Source: Alcanivorax sp. S71-1-4 (GTDB lineage: Bacteria > Pseudomonadota > Gammaproteobacteria > Pseudomonadales > Alcanivoracaceae). From it: a DNA stretch of 64,000 nt. The notes below the pieces were generated by a model, which saw only the letters and a list, made by a program, of their open reading frames with translations, was not told where the DNA came from and ran no database searches. Positions 7,040 to 14,811 of this stretch are shown here, in pieces (within the stretch, counting starts at the first letter, position 1; each line of letters opens with the position of its first letter). The DNA is taken from contig NZ_AQOR01000006.1 in the NCBI RefSeq assembly GCF_009846755.1, positions 1-64,000 on the forward strand, given 5' to 3'. The position numbers were made by a program, and so were the translations under genes.

Positions 7040-8938
7040 TCACCCAACAACATCTACCAATCTTCTTATCTCCCCCATTATCTCATTTCTTGGCTTCGAC
7101 TTATACCCTATTGATGTCGTTACGCCTTCTATTTTTTCCGCCACTCTATTGGCGTCATGTAGAGAAATTTTTATTCCACCCTCTTCATCACTTTTTATGT
7201 TCGCCCACACGACATCTATATCTAGCGGTTTTTCCGGCCTATGGTCATTAATATTAAAAATGTCATGTTTACTTTTTGCTATCCAACCAGCTCCAACCTC
7301 AGAAACAGCCGCCCAACTATTCTTCATTGATTCACTAGTAACGTATACGACATGTATCTTTTGCGTGGAATAGCTTTCTACAAAAAACTCTCGAAGGTAA
7401 TCAAATATTGGCGCCCCTCTTGGTATTACACAAGCAGGATTATCTGATGACGTGTATATTATATCTTCTGCGGGAAGGCCATTAAAAATCATCATGTGAA
7501 GTATAAAGTCGCACACCCCTTTATCTACACCAGAATGACTAATAAGTATTTTTTTCTTGCTCTCATCTATTGTTCTTTTAATCCCCATATTGGGTAAATT
7601 TTTATTTATGGCCTGAGATATAAATTCCTTCAATGATTCCTTAGTCGCCCCTTCAAAATGAAAATTTTTTGAAAGAACATCTGCTGCGGTTGATGAAGCG
7701 GTGTCCTTAAATAAATCCACTTGCTGTTTGAATTCCTTTTCTCGCGCCGATTCCTTTTCATTTTTATCCTTATCTTTCTGCTGTTTAACATACGACGCGT
7801 ATTTGGTCCTTAAAGCTACAACATTTGGCAAAAGGTCCTTCCTAACGTATTTTATGACCTCCATGTATCTTACATCATCCGACTTGTAGCCCTGCCTATT
7901 ACTAAGAGCCATATCGGGGAGCGTTGTTTCTTCGAACAGATCAACATGCAATTGCCCCACTACGTATACTTCAGCCATTGCATTCTTACCCACAATTGGA
8001 AGAATGTTGTATTCACCCAATTTTTTATTTGATAGCAAGGATATGAAGTTATCTGGAAAATCAGAAGCTTCTTTTTTTCTATCTTTCGTCGAACGATAGA
8101 ACCCTATCCACCCCTTCACTTCCAACTCAAATGAATCTTCTTCCCCATCTTTGCAAGTTAGAATAATATTCTTTTTGAAACTCGGTCTCTTTTTCAAGAG
8201 CTCTTTATCGTGCTCCCTATTTATCAATGAGCTATTGAAGTGCTTTGCCAACCATTCATGCTCTTCCCCAAGAATAATAAGCCCTCCAAGACCTTCGATT
8301 AATTCCCGCTCAAATGAATCAATAACAATTTCATTCTTACCGGTGATAACGTGAATTTTGAAGTCACTATCTACGAGAGGAAATATTTTTAGTATATTAT
8401 TCTTTATGGCGCCAATCGTCTTATGCAAAGTATACTGAGGGCTCTTCATCACGACAGAAGTTCCGTTTCCAGATATTTTCTTGAAGGCTATGTCATCTTC
8501 TGGAATAGGACTTAGCATACGGTCTTCACCAACATGCCTTGAGAGAACAAATCCTGATCTTTCTCCATCTTTAATAGTCTTTATTTCTACGTCCGGTGAC
8601 ACCGATAGTGCGGCAAGCTTTCCAACCCCCTTCCTCCCCATTTTTTTCCTAGACCCATTGCTTCCTTTTACAAACTCTTCTCTTCTTTCTTTCCTAGTTT
8701 CTTGGGCTACATTGAGATATTTTTCAATATCTCCATCTTCGTAAGACATACCATGACCGTCATCTTCAACCGTCAGCTGTCCTTTTTCTTGTATAATGTA
8801 AACATTCTTTGCATTAGCATCATAAGCGTTAGCTATAAGCTCAGCGAGAATAAAGTAGATGTTTGTGTAAAGACTTGGTCCGAGAAGCTCCAGAATTCGC
8901 GGATCAATGGATATCTTATACTCTTTGGAACCGGTCAT
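7040..8938 (-). CDS. GHKL (MORC/Hsp90-like) ATPase with TIR-like C-terminal domain
   Basis: A 632-aa protein. The N-terminus has a GHKL ATPase: N-box ELIANAYDANAK (E33, N37, D40), G1 motif DDGHGM (59-64) and G2 motif GRKGVGKLA (101-109). A transducer-like middle part follows to about 380, then a charged Lys/Glu-rich segment (380-410). The C-terminal part from about 462 reads KKILISHSGVDKGVCDFIL and later VVYVTSESMKNSWAAVSE; this is the layout of a TIR-type domain, with E547 in SEVGAGW as the candidate catalytic Glu. TIR domains often cleave NAD+ in defence systems. First gene of an operon with a C5 methyltransferase. GHKL ATPases are known partners in restriction-modification loci, but I do not know a named system with this fusion. 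Confidence 0.75.
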   Translation of the reverse strand: MTGSKEYKISIDPRILELLGPSLYTNIYFILAELIANAYDANAKNVYIIQEKGQLTVEDDGHGMSYEDGDIEKYLNVAQETRKERREEFVKGSNGSRKKMGRKGVGKLAALSVSPDVEIKTIKDGERSGFVLSRHVGEDRMLSPIPEDDIAFKKISGNGTSVVMKSPQYTLHKTIGAIKNNILKIFPLVDSDFKIHVITGKNEIVIDSFERELIEGLGGLIILGEEHEWLAKHFNSSLINREHDKELLKKRPSFKKNIILTCKDGEEDSFELEVKGWIGFYRSTKDRKKEASDFPDNFISLLSNKKLGEYNILPIVGKNAMAEVYVVGQLHVDLFEETTLPDMALSNRQGYKSDDVRYMEVIKYVRKDLLPNVVALRTKYASYVKQQKDKDKNEKESAREKEFKQQVDLFKDTASSTAADVLSKNFHFEGATKESLKEFISQAINKNLPNMGIKRTIDESKKKILISHSGVDKGVCDFILHMMIFNGLPAEDIIYTSSDNPACVIPRGAPIFDYLREFFVESYSTQKIHVVYVTSESMKNSWAAVSEVGAGWIAKSKHDIFNINDHRPEKPLDIDVVWANIKSDEEGGIKISLHDANRVAEKIEGVTTSIGYKSKPRNEIMGEIRRLVDVVG

Positions 8939-9179
8939 GGACGCACCTTATTTATCACCATTCCTATCATTCCTCCTATTCAAGAGGACTTCTATTATAT
9001 TTCTCAGCTAGCCATTTGAGATTATTCTCTATCTTTAATTTTAATAATTGAAAAAGTATTTTATTGTGCTGTATTATCTATTCCGATTAGTTGGTGCTTG
9101 AACACACCTCCCTATCAGCGGCCCTTCCCACCGCACCCGAAAGCTGCGGTTTCCAACTCAAGCCTTGGAGACCAACCCA

Positions 9180-9437
9180 ATGAAACCCCAACACCCCCAC
9201 TTCAAACCCCGCACCATCAAACTCAGCTACCTCTGCTACCCCAACCCAGACCCGTTCAAACGCACCCCACCCAAAACCGTGCCATTTTTACGCTTCTCCG
9301 GCCTCTGGCTAACCGCCGCCGGCTTCCACCCAGGCCAACACTGCAAAGTCACCGTCGCCAACGGCGCCCTGCTGATCACCGCCGAACCACCCGCGCCCGA
9401 GCCCCCGGCCAAACCCAAACGCAAACGCCGCCACTGA
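9180..9437 (+). CDS. SymE-like toxin family protein
   Basis: An 85-aa protein. The segment PFLRFSGLWLTAAGFHPGQ followed by VTVANGALLIT is the SymE toxin domain (AbrB-like fold). The ATG at 9180 is 9 nt after GGAG; a TTG five codons upstream is less likely. The N-terminus is Pro/Lys-rich and the C-terminus ends in a basic PKPKRKRRH tail. In E. coli SymE is an SOS-induced, antisense-controlled protein encoded beside restriction genes; the neighbouring methyltransferase operon fits that habit. No LexA site was identified. Its GC is like the core, unlike the AT-rich genes to the left. Confidence 0.8.
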   Translation: MKPQHPHFKPRTIKLSYLCYPNPDPFKRTPPKTVPFLRFSGLWLTAAGFHPGQHCKVTVANGALLITAEPPAPEPPAKPKRKRRH

Positions 9438-9448
9438 CAACCCCATCA

Positions 9449-9478
9449 CACAGCCCCGGCACCTCGCCGGGGCCTGTG
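9449..9478 (+). terminator. Hairpin after the SymE-like gene
   Basis: CACAG + CCCCGGC pairs with GCCGGGG + CTGTG around a 5-nt loop, with a single bulged C. It is a strong stem 11 bp past the stop codon but lacks a clear U-tract. Confidence 0.45.
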
Positions 9479-9859
9479 CCACGAATCACCAGGCACGCTA
9501 CCGCCCCGTCAACGCAAACGGTTCTCAAACGAAAACAGTTCGCTCAACGTCAAAAAATCTCGATTTAATAACGGGAAAACCAGAATTAAAAAGGAATCCC
9601 CAGTAACCTATTGTTTTTCAAAACCCCGGGGCAACGCGAGCGCAAAGCCAAAGCGCACGCGCGCCGAAACACAAAGCTGATTAATATCGTTATGCTATTA
9701 TTGGAAACAAATTCAGAGGATATGCTGCAACGCTAACGCAGCCATGATCCTTGGCCTGATGTGTTCCCTTATGAGTGATGGCATTGAGTGTGCACAGTTC
9801 ACATTTTCTGTGCAAGCGTCTGGGGCATGGGCGGGGTGAACGGGATATGAACGAACGCG
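9479..9859. other. No gene seen
   Basis: About 380 bp with mixed base composition and no credible ORF, tRNA or repeat. It is a boundary zone between the accessory region and the toxin-antitoxin-like genes. Confidence 0.4.
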
Positions 9860-10089
9860 TTATTGAAGGGATACCGCAACTTGGTGACCGTGGGCTTCTG
9901 GACTAGTAGATTCTGGAATAGGTTCGCCATCTTGAAGGCGGCATTCAATCGCCAGTTCAATAGCTTCGATAACGTTTTCGAGTGCTTCTGCTTCCGTATT
10001 TGCCGAACACTGACCACTTCGGGGAAGGCCGGGCAGAGCGCTAATACAACACCGTCATCGTTCAGCAGCGTTACATTGTATATCGGCAT
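9860..10089 (-). pseudogene. HicB-like antitoxin, frameshifted
   Basis: Frame 1 reads MPIYNVTLLNDDGVVLALC then PAFPEVV, typical of the HicB N-terminus. The next frame continues the family as NTEAEALENVIEAIELAIE, then CRLQDGEPIPES, and ends at TAA (9860-9862). The switch falls near 10010, so a single indel splits the gene. The 230-bp length, not a multiple of three, agrees with that. No HicA toxin is adjacent; it probably has been lost. The gene sits just downstream of the DUF2442 gene on the same strand. Confidence 0.65.
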
Positions 10090-10100
10090 AATTCCCCTCT

Positions 10101-10346
10101 TCATTGACTAACTTTCTGGCCACGCAGCAGCCCCTCAACCGAAATATCTTCATCCAACTCGGGCCAGTGAATCCCTAGCCCACCGCCCATCAGCACATAA
10201 TTCTCACGCTGCGATGGCGTTGCCGTCTGCAATCGCGGGAACCAGCTCAAAGGAATAGAAAGCCGGCGGCCATCCTGTAAATCGACCAGTAAATCACATT
10301 CCGTGCATTGAATGTTTTGCGCGCAGGCATTTTGATGGGGTGACAT
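10101..10346 (-). CDS. DUF2442 domain protein
   Basis: An 81-aa protein whose C-terminal half reads LSIPLSWFPRLQTATPSQR and IHWPELDEDISVEGLL, the DUF2442 signature. The ATG at 10346 has an AAGGA site 10 nt upstream; longer in-frame reading lacks one. DUF2442 proteins are often the second gene of a pair with DUF4160 and are thought to act as antitoxin-like or regulatory partners. Here the expected first partner is missing. A HicB-like remnant follows 11 bp after the stop codon. Confidence 0.75.
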   Translation of the reverse strand: MSPHQNACAQNIQCTECDLLVDLQDGRRLSIPLSWFPRLQTATPSQRENYVLMGGGLGIHWPELDEDISVEGLLRGQKVSQ

Positions 10347-10455
10347 ATCAGCCGTTCCTTCAGCTTCGGTACAGCCGGCCATGGCTGCGTTGTATGCGTG
10401 GACTGGATAGAAGACTATAACGGTCGGTGGAATGTCGGCAACCAGGGAGGCCGTT

Positions 10456-10641
10456 ATGCAGGACAAGGATAGCGAGACTCAGACCCGTCACGGGTTGGAA
10501 GCTACGAGATACGACGAATATGTGCTTCGGAAGGTTGAGCGGGCGCGTGCTTCGGCGGTGGCTGGGCGGGTGTGGAGTAATGAGGTGGTTGTGGCGTTGT
10601 TTCGAGCGAGGCGGGAGCGGGTATTGACCTCCGGGGAGTGA
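10456..10641 (+). CDS. Small antitoxin-like (stability determinant) protein
   Basis: A 61-aa protein starting MQDKDSETQTRHGLEA. The core RYDEYVLRKVERARAS and later NEVVVALFRARRERV resemble the small 'stability determinant' antitoxins paired with RelE/ParE-type toxins, but the match is by eye. GGGAGG lies 5 nt before the chosen ATG; an in-frame ATG at 10432 is possible. No toxin gene follows, so it would be an orphan. Confidence 0.45.
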   Translation: MQDKDSETQTRHGLEATRYDEYVLRKVERARASAVAGRVWSNEVVVALFRARRERVLTSGE

Positions 10642-10657
10642 GGCGAGTTTCGGCCGC

Positions 10658-10688
10658 GTGGGTTTCGCTTCGCTCTTCCCACCCTACG
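10658..10688. repeat. Palindromic intergenic repeat, copy 1
   Basis: GTGGGTTTCGC ... CCCACCCTACG, a palindromic unit that occurs six times in intergenic spaces of this window (also near 21931, 27317, 27452, 46886 and 47090). Confidence 0.7.
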
Positions 10689-10769
10689 CGAGCAGTGGAG
10701 GCGTTTGGTAGTGAGGCCGGGGAATGACGTTACGACCCCCTCACCGCCCCTATAAAGAAACAAAAACAG

Positions 10770-10802
10770 CCAAAACAAAAACGCCACCCGAAGGTGGCGT
10801 TA
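10770..10802 (-). terminator. Rho-independent terminator of pnp
   Basis: On the minus strand ACGCCACC-TTCG-GGTGGCGT is followed by TTTTGTTTT. It lies 26 bp after the pnp stop codon. Confidence 0.9.
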
Positions 10803-10827
10803 ATGCAGTAGCTGGAGAAGCGTTTAC

Positions 10828-12921
10828 TTACGCCTCAACAGCTTCTTTCATGGACAGTTTGATGCGACCACGTTGGTCTACGTCCAGCACTTTCACCTTG
10901 ATCACGTCACCTTCTTTCACATAGTCGGTAACCTTCTCAACACGCTCTTGCGCGATTTGCGAAATGTGCAGCAGGCCTTCGGTGCCCGGGAAGATTTCGA
11001 CGAAGGCGCCGAAGTCGACGGTGCGGGTCACTTTGCCCTGGTAGATCTCGCCCACTTCCGGCTCGGCGGTGATGCCTTCGATCTTGGCAGCGGCAGCGGC
11101 GGCCAGGTCGCGGGTTTCGGCATATACTTTGACGGAGCCGTCGTCTTCGATATCGATGTTGGCGCTGAACTCTTCGCACAGGGCGCGAATGGTGGCGCCG
11201 CCTTTACCGATGACGTCGCGGATTTTGTCCGGGTTGATTTTCAGGGTGATCAGGGTCGGCGCGTTGGCGGAGAGTTCGGCGCGCGGCGTGCTGATGACCT
11301 TGTTCATTTCGCCAAGAATGTGCAGGCGGCCTTCGCGTGCCTGGTTCAGGGCGGTTTCCATGATTTCTTCGGTGATGCCCTGGATTTTGATGTCCATCTG
11401 CAGGGCGGTCACGCCTTTCTCGGTGCCGGCAACTTTGAAGTCCATGTCGCCGAGGTGGTCTTCGTCACCGAGGATGTCGGAGAGGACGGCGAAGCGGCCG
11501 TCTTCTTCTTTCACCAGGCCCATGGCGATACCGGCAACGGGTGCCTTGATCGGTACGCCGGCGTCCATCAGGGCCAGCGAGGTGCCGCACACGGAGGCCA
11601 TGGAGGAAGAGCCGTTGGATTCGGTGATCTCGGACACCACGCGGATGGCGTAGGGGAATTCCTGTTCGTTCGGCAGCACGGCTTGCACGCCGCGGCGGGC
11701 CAGGCGGCCATGGCCGATTTCACGGCGTTTCGGGGAGCCAACCATGCCGGTTTCGCCCACGCAGTACGGGGGGAAGTTGTAGTGCAGCATGAAGCGGTCC
11801 TGGCGTGAACCTTCCAGGGCGTCGATCAGCTGGGCATCGCGCATGCCGCCGAGGGTGGCGACGACGATGGCCTGGGTTTCGCCACGGGTGAACAGGGCGG
11901 AACCGTGGGCTTTCGGCAGGCCGCCGGCTTCGATGTTGATCGGGCGCACGGTGTTCAGGGCGCGGCCGTCGATACGCGGTTTGCCGGACACAACGGCTTC
12001 GCGAACGGTGGCTTTTTCCAGCTTGCCGAACAGGGCGGACACTTCACCTTTGTCCGGGGCGCCTTCTTCGCCGGTGGCGAAGGCGTCAACGGCTTCGTTT
12101 TTCAGGTCGCCCAGGCGGGTGTAGCGCTGTTGCTTGTCGGTGATGGTGTAGGCTTCGGCCACGGCACCGGCGAAGCGGGCTTTCACCTGCTCATACAGTG
12201 CGGTGTTGGTGGCGGCCGGTTGCCATTCCCACTGCGGTTTGCCGGCTTCGGCGGCGAATTCACCGATGGCCTTGATGGCGGCCTGCATTTCCATGTGACC
12301 GAACAGCACGGCGCCGAGCATTTGGTCTTCAGTCAGCTCTTTGGCTTCGGATTCCACCATCAGCACGGCGGCTTCGGTGCCGGCCACAACCAGATCCAGG
12401 GCGGAGTCTTTCAACTCGGAGTAGCGCGGGTTCAGCACGTACATGTCGTTGATGAAGCCGACACGGGCGGCGCCCAGCGGGCCGGCGAACGGGATGCCGG
12501 AGATGGCCAGTGCGGCGGAGGTGCCGAGCAGGGCTGCGATATCCGGATCGGCGTCTTTGTCAGCGGACATGACGGTGGCGATGATCTGGACTTCGTTCAT
12601 GAAGCCTTTCGGGAACAGCGGACGGATCGGACGATCGATCAGGCGGCAGGTCAGCGTCTCTTTCTCGGACGGACGGCCTTCGCGCTTGAAGAAGCCACCG
12701 GGGATGCGGCCGGCAGCGTAGGTTTTTTCCTGGTAGTTGACGGTCAGCGGGAAGAAGCCTTTGTTCGGGTCGGCTTCTTTCTTGCCCACGGCGGTGACCA
12801 GCACGGCGGTTTCGCCGATGGTGACCATGACGGCGCCGGTGGCCTGGCGGGCGATGCGGCCGGTTTCAAGGACCACGGTGTCGCGGCCATACTGGAATTC
12901 TTTGCGTACAGTATTGAACAT
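10828..12921 (-). CDS. pnp: Polynucleotide phosphorylase
   Basis: A 697-aa enzyme that degrades RNA 3'-5' using phosphate and belongs to the RNA degradosome. It has two RNase PH-like domains (the second with [19 protein letters not shown] and [12 protein letters not shown]), then a KH domain at about 555-612 ([13 protein letters not shown]) and an S1 domain at about 620-690 ([20 protein letters not shown]). Length is normal. It follows rpsO, separated by a terminator-like hairpin, which is the usual arrangement that lowers read-through from the ribosomal operon and allows autoregulation in the leader. Confidence 0.98.
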   Translation of the reverse strand: MFNTVRKEFQYGRDTVVLETGRIARQATGAVMVTIGETAVLVTAVGKKEADPNKGFFPLTVNYQEKTYAAGRIPGGFFKREGRPSEKETLTCRLIDRPIRPLFPKGFMNEVQIIATVMSADKDADPDIAALLGTSAALAISGIPFAGPLGAARVGFINDMYVLNPRYSELKDSALDLVVAGTEAAVLMVESEAKELTEDQMLGAVLFGHMEMQAAIKAIGEFAAEAGKPQWEWQPAATNTALYEQVKARFAGAVAEAYTITDKQQRYTRLGDLKNEAVDAFATGEEGAPDKGEVSALFGKLEKATVREAVVSGKPRIDGRALNTVRPINIEAGGLPKAHGSALFTRGETQAIVVATLGGMRDAQLIDALEGSRQDRFMLHYNFPPYCVGETGMVGSPKRREIGHGRLARRGVQAVLPNEQEFPYAIRVVSEITESNGSSSMASVCGTSLALMDAGVPIKAPVAGIAMGLVKEEDGRFAVLSDILGDEDHLGDMDFKVAGTEKGVTALQMDIKIQGITEEIMETALNQAREGRLHILGEMNKVISTPRAELSANAPTLITLKINPDKIRDVIGKGGATIRALCEEFSANIDIEDDGSVKVYAETRDLAAAAAAKIEGITAEPEVGEIYQGKVTRTVDFGAFVEIFPGTEGLLHISQIAQERVEKVTDYVKEGDVIKVKVLDVDQRGRIKLSMKEAVEA

Positions 12922-12989
12922 ATCTCTCGTCTCTTCTCTCTTCTCAACAACAGTATCGCGTGATCGCCGGCTGTCTGGCGCCGAAACGC

Positions 12990-13028
12990 CAAAACAACAG
13001 AAGCCCGGTGCTACCGAGCTTCTGTTGC
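12990..13028 (-). terminator. rpsO terminator / pnp leader hairpin
   Basis: CAACAGAAGC (12995-13004) pairs with GCTTCTGTTG (13018-13027), with an inner CGGT/ACCG extension, then TTTT on the minus strand. It lies 31 bp after rpsO and before pnp, so it probably both ends rpsO transcripts and folds in the pnp leader. Confidence 0.8.
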
Positions 13029-13057
13029 GTACAGCATGTTGCGGCGATCCGGCGCGT

Positions 13058-13327
13058 TTAGCGGCGCAGGCCCAGTCGCTCGATCAGCTGTGCATAACGG
13101 CTTTGATCCTTCTTCGCCAGGTAGTCCAGCAGTTTGCGGCGCTGGTTTACCATGCGGATCAGGCCACGACGACCGTGGTGGTCTTTTTTGTGGGCCTTGA
13201 AGTGGTCCTGCAGGCCATTGATGTTGGCGGTCAGCAGGGCTACCTGGACTTCCGGGGAACCGGTATCGCCTTCTTTCTGGCCATAGTCCTTCAGGATCTG
13301 TGCTTTTTCTTGCGGGCTCAGTGCCAT
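13058..13327 (-). CDS. rpsO: 30S ribosomal protein S15
   Basis: An 89-aa protein starting [16 protein letters not shown] and ending LIERLGLRR, the standard S15 length and ends. It binds 16S rRNA at an early step of 30S assembly. It is encoded between truB and pnp, as in most gammaproteobacteria. Confidence 0.98.
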   Translation of the reverse strand: MALSPQEKAQILKDYGQKEGDTGSPEVQVALLTANINGLQDHFKAHKKDHHGRRGLIRMVNQRRKLLDYLAKKDQSRYAQLIERLGLRR

Positions 13328-13430
13328 GGTCTTTTCTCCAATATGCGCAGTGTGTGATGCGGACAGCCATGCATATTTATAGCTGCCGCCGGTTTCCGTG
13401 TGCCCCAGAGCGCGGTGGCTCGGTGCGACC

Positions 13431-14351
13431 TCAGTGGGTCGCGACCAGGCGACGGGGGGCTATCATACCGTCTTCCTGGACCTCTCCGACACCCAGAAAA
13501 TCGTCGGTGCCGGCGCGGTAGAGGGTGACCCAGCCGTCTTTGGGCCGGTGAGTGGCCATGACGGACTGGCCTTTCAGCAGGTAATAGCTGGCATCTTGCC
13601 CCAGCTCCACGCGCGGCCAGTCTGCCACGGCGGTGTATAAAGGCAAGAGCTTTTTGTCTATCGCCTCGAAGCCGCCCTCGTCTTTCAGGGCGCCCAGCTC
13701 GTCCAGGGTCAGCATCTCGCTGGCCGGGTAAGGGCCGGCGGAGAGGCGGTGCAGCACGGTGACGTGGCCGCCGCAGCCCAGGGCGGCGCCCAGGTCTTCG
13801 ACCAGGGAGCGGACGTAGGTGCCTTTGGTGCAGTCGACTTCGAAGCTGACGTCGTCGCCGTCCACGCTCAGCAGCGCAAGGCGGCGGATGGTCACCTGGC
13901 GCGGCTTGCGCTCGACGGTGATGCCCTGGCGGGCCAGTTTGTACAGCGGCTGGCCTTCATACTTGATGGCCGAGTACATGGACGGGATCTGCTCGATGGG
14001 GCCGAGGAAGCGCATCAGGGCGGCTTCGATCTCGGCCGGGGTGGCGGTCACGGGGCGGGTTTCCACCACGTCGCCGTCGGCGTCTCCGGTCTCGGTGGTC
14101 ACGCCCAGGCGGGCGGTGACGCGGTAGCTCTTGTCGGCATCGAGCAGGAACTGGCTGAATTTGGTCGCTTCACCAAAACAGATCGGCAGCATGCCGGTGG
14201 CCAGCGGATCGAGGCTGCCGGTGTGACCAGCCTTGGCGGCGGCGAACAGGCGCTTGACGGTCTGCAGGGCGCCGTTGCTGGTGATGCCGGCGGGTTTGTT
14301 CAGCAGCAGGATACCGTTGATATCCCGGCCGCGTTGACGGCGCTTGGCCAC
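13431..14351 (-). CDS. truB: tRNA pseudouridine-55 synthase TruB
   Basis: A 306-aa protein using a GTG start ([20 protein letters not shown]) with AGGAG 7 nt upstream; longer reading runs into rbfA and lacks a ribosome binding site. It makes pseudouridine 55 in the T-loop of tRNAs. The catalytic Asp lies in [16 protein letters not shown] short C-terminal domain follows ([19 protein letters not shown]). It starts 20 nt downstream of the rbfA stop, in the nusA-infB operon. Confidence 0.97.
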   Translation of the reverse strand: MAKRRQRGRDINGILLLNKPAGITSNGALQTVKRLFAAAKAGHTGSLDPLATGMLPICFGEATKFSQFLLDADKSYRVTARLGVTTETGDADGDVVETRPVTATPAEIEAALMRFLGPIEQIPSMYSAIKYEGQPLYKLARQGITVERKPRQVTIRRLALLSVDGDDVSFEVDCTKGTYVRSLVEDLGAALGCGGHVTVLHRLSAGPYPASEMLTLDELGALKDEGGFEAIDKKLLPLYTAVADWPRVELGQDASYYLLKGQSVMATHRPKDGWVTLYRAGTDDFLGVGEVQEDGMIAPRRLVATH

Positions 14352-14370
14352 GGTGGTGCTCCTGAATCGG

Positions 14371-14811
14371 TTACGGGCGGGGGTCGCCGTCGCTGTCCGG
14401 GTCGTTGCCCTGCTCAACGTCAGCGTCGTCGATCAGGTCGCGGTCTTCGGCCCGGGCCTGGTCGATCAACGCAGAGAGGCGGCTGGCCTCTTCCGGCAGT
14501 TTGTCGTAATGAAAGCGCAGCCGGGGCGTGGTGCGGGTGTTCAGGTCCTTGGCCAATTGGCTGCGCAGGAAGCCGGCGGCGTTGCTGAGCACGCCTTCGG
14601 CTTCCAGGCCAGCCTCTTCGCCTTCACCCAGCAGGGTGAAGTAGACATCCGCCCAGGACAGATCGCGCGCCACTTTCACCTGCTGGATGGTGACCAGGCC
14701 CAGGCGCGGGTCTTTCATGCCGAAGCGGATCAGGGACGCCAGCTCACGCTGGATGTGATCCCCGATCCGGTCGGTACGCTGGAAGCCCTGTGGGCGACGA
14801 TGTTTTGTCAT
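14371..14811 (-). CDS. rbfA: Ribosome-binding factor A
   Basis: A 146-aa protein starting [20 protein letters not shown]. The KH-like RbfA core includes DPRLGLVTIQQVKVARDLSW and TPRLRFHYDK. It helps mature the 5' end of 16S rRNA and supports cold growth. The start codon overlaps the infB stop by 1 nt. It has an acidic C-terminal tail (DDADVEQGNDPDSDGDPRP), a variable extension in this family. Confidence 0.96.
   Translation of the reverse strand: MTKHRRPQGFQRTDRIGDHIQRELASLIRFGMKDPRLGLVTIQQVKVARDLSWADVYFTLLGEGEEAGLEAEGVLSNAAGFLRSQLAKDLNTRTTPRLRFHYDKLPEEASRLSALIDQARAEDRDLIDDADVEQGNDPDSDGDPRP

Noticed and set aside
9098-9568. 156-aa Pro/Thr/Gln-rich plus-strand ORF overlapping the SymE-like gene
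   Set aside because: It is another frame of the SymE-like gene and has low-complexity composition.
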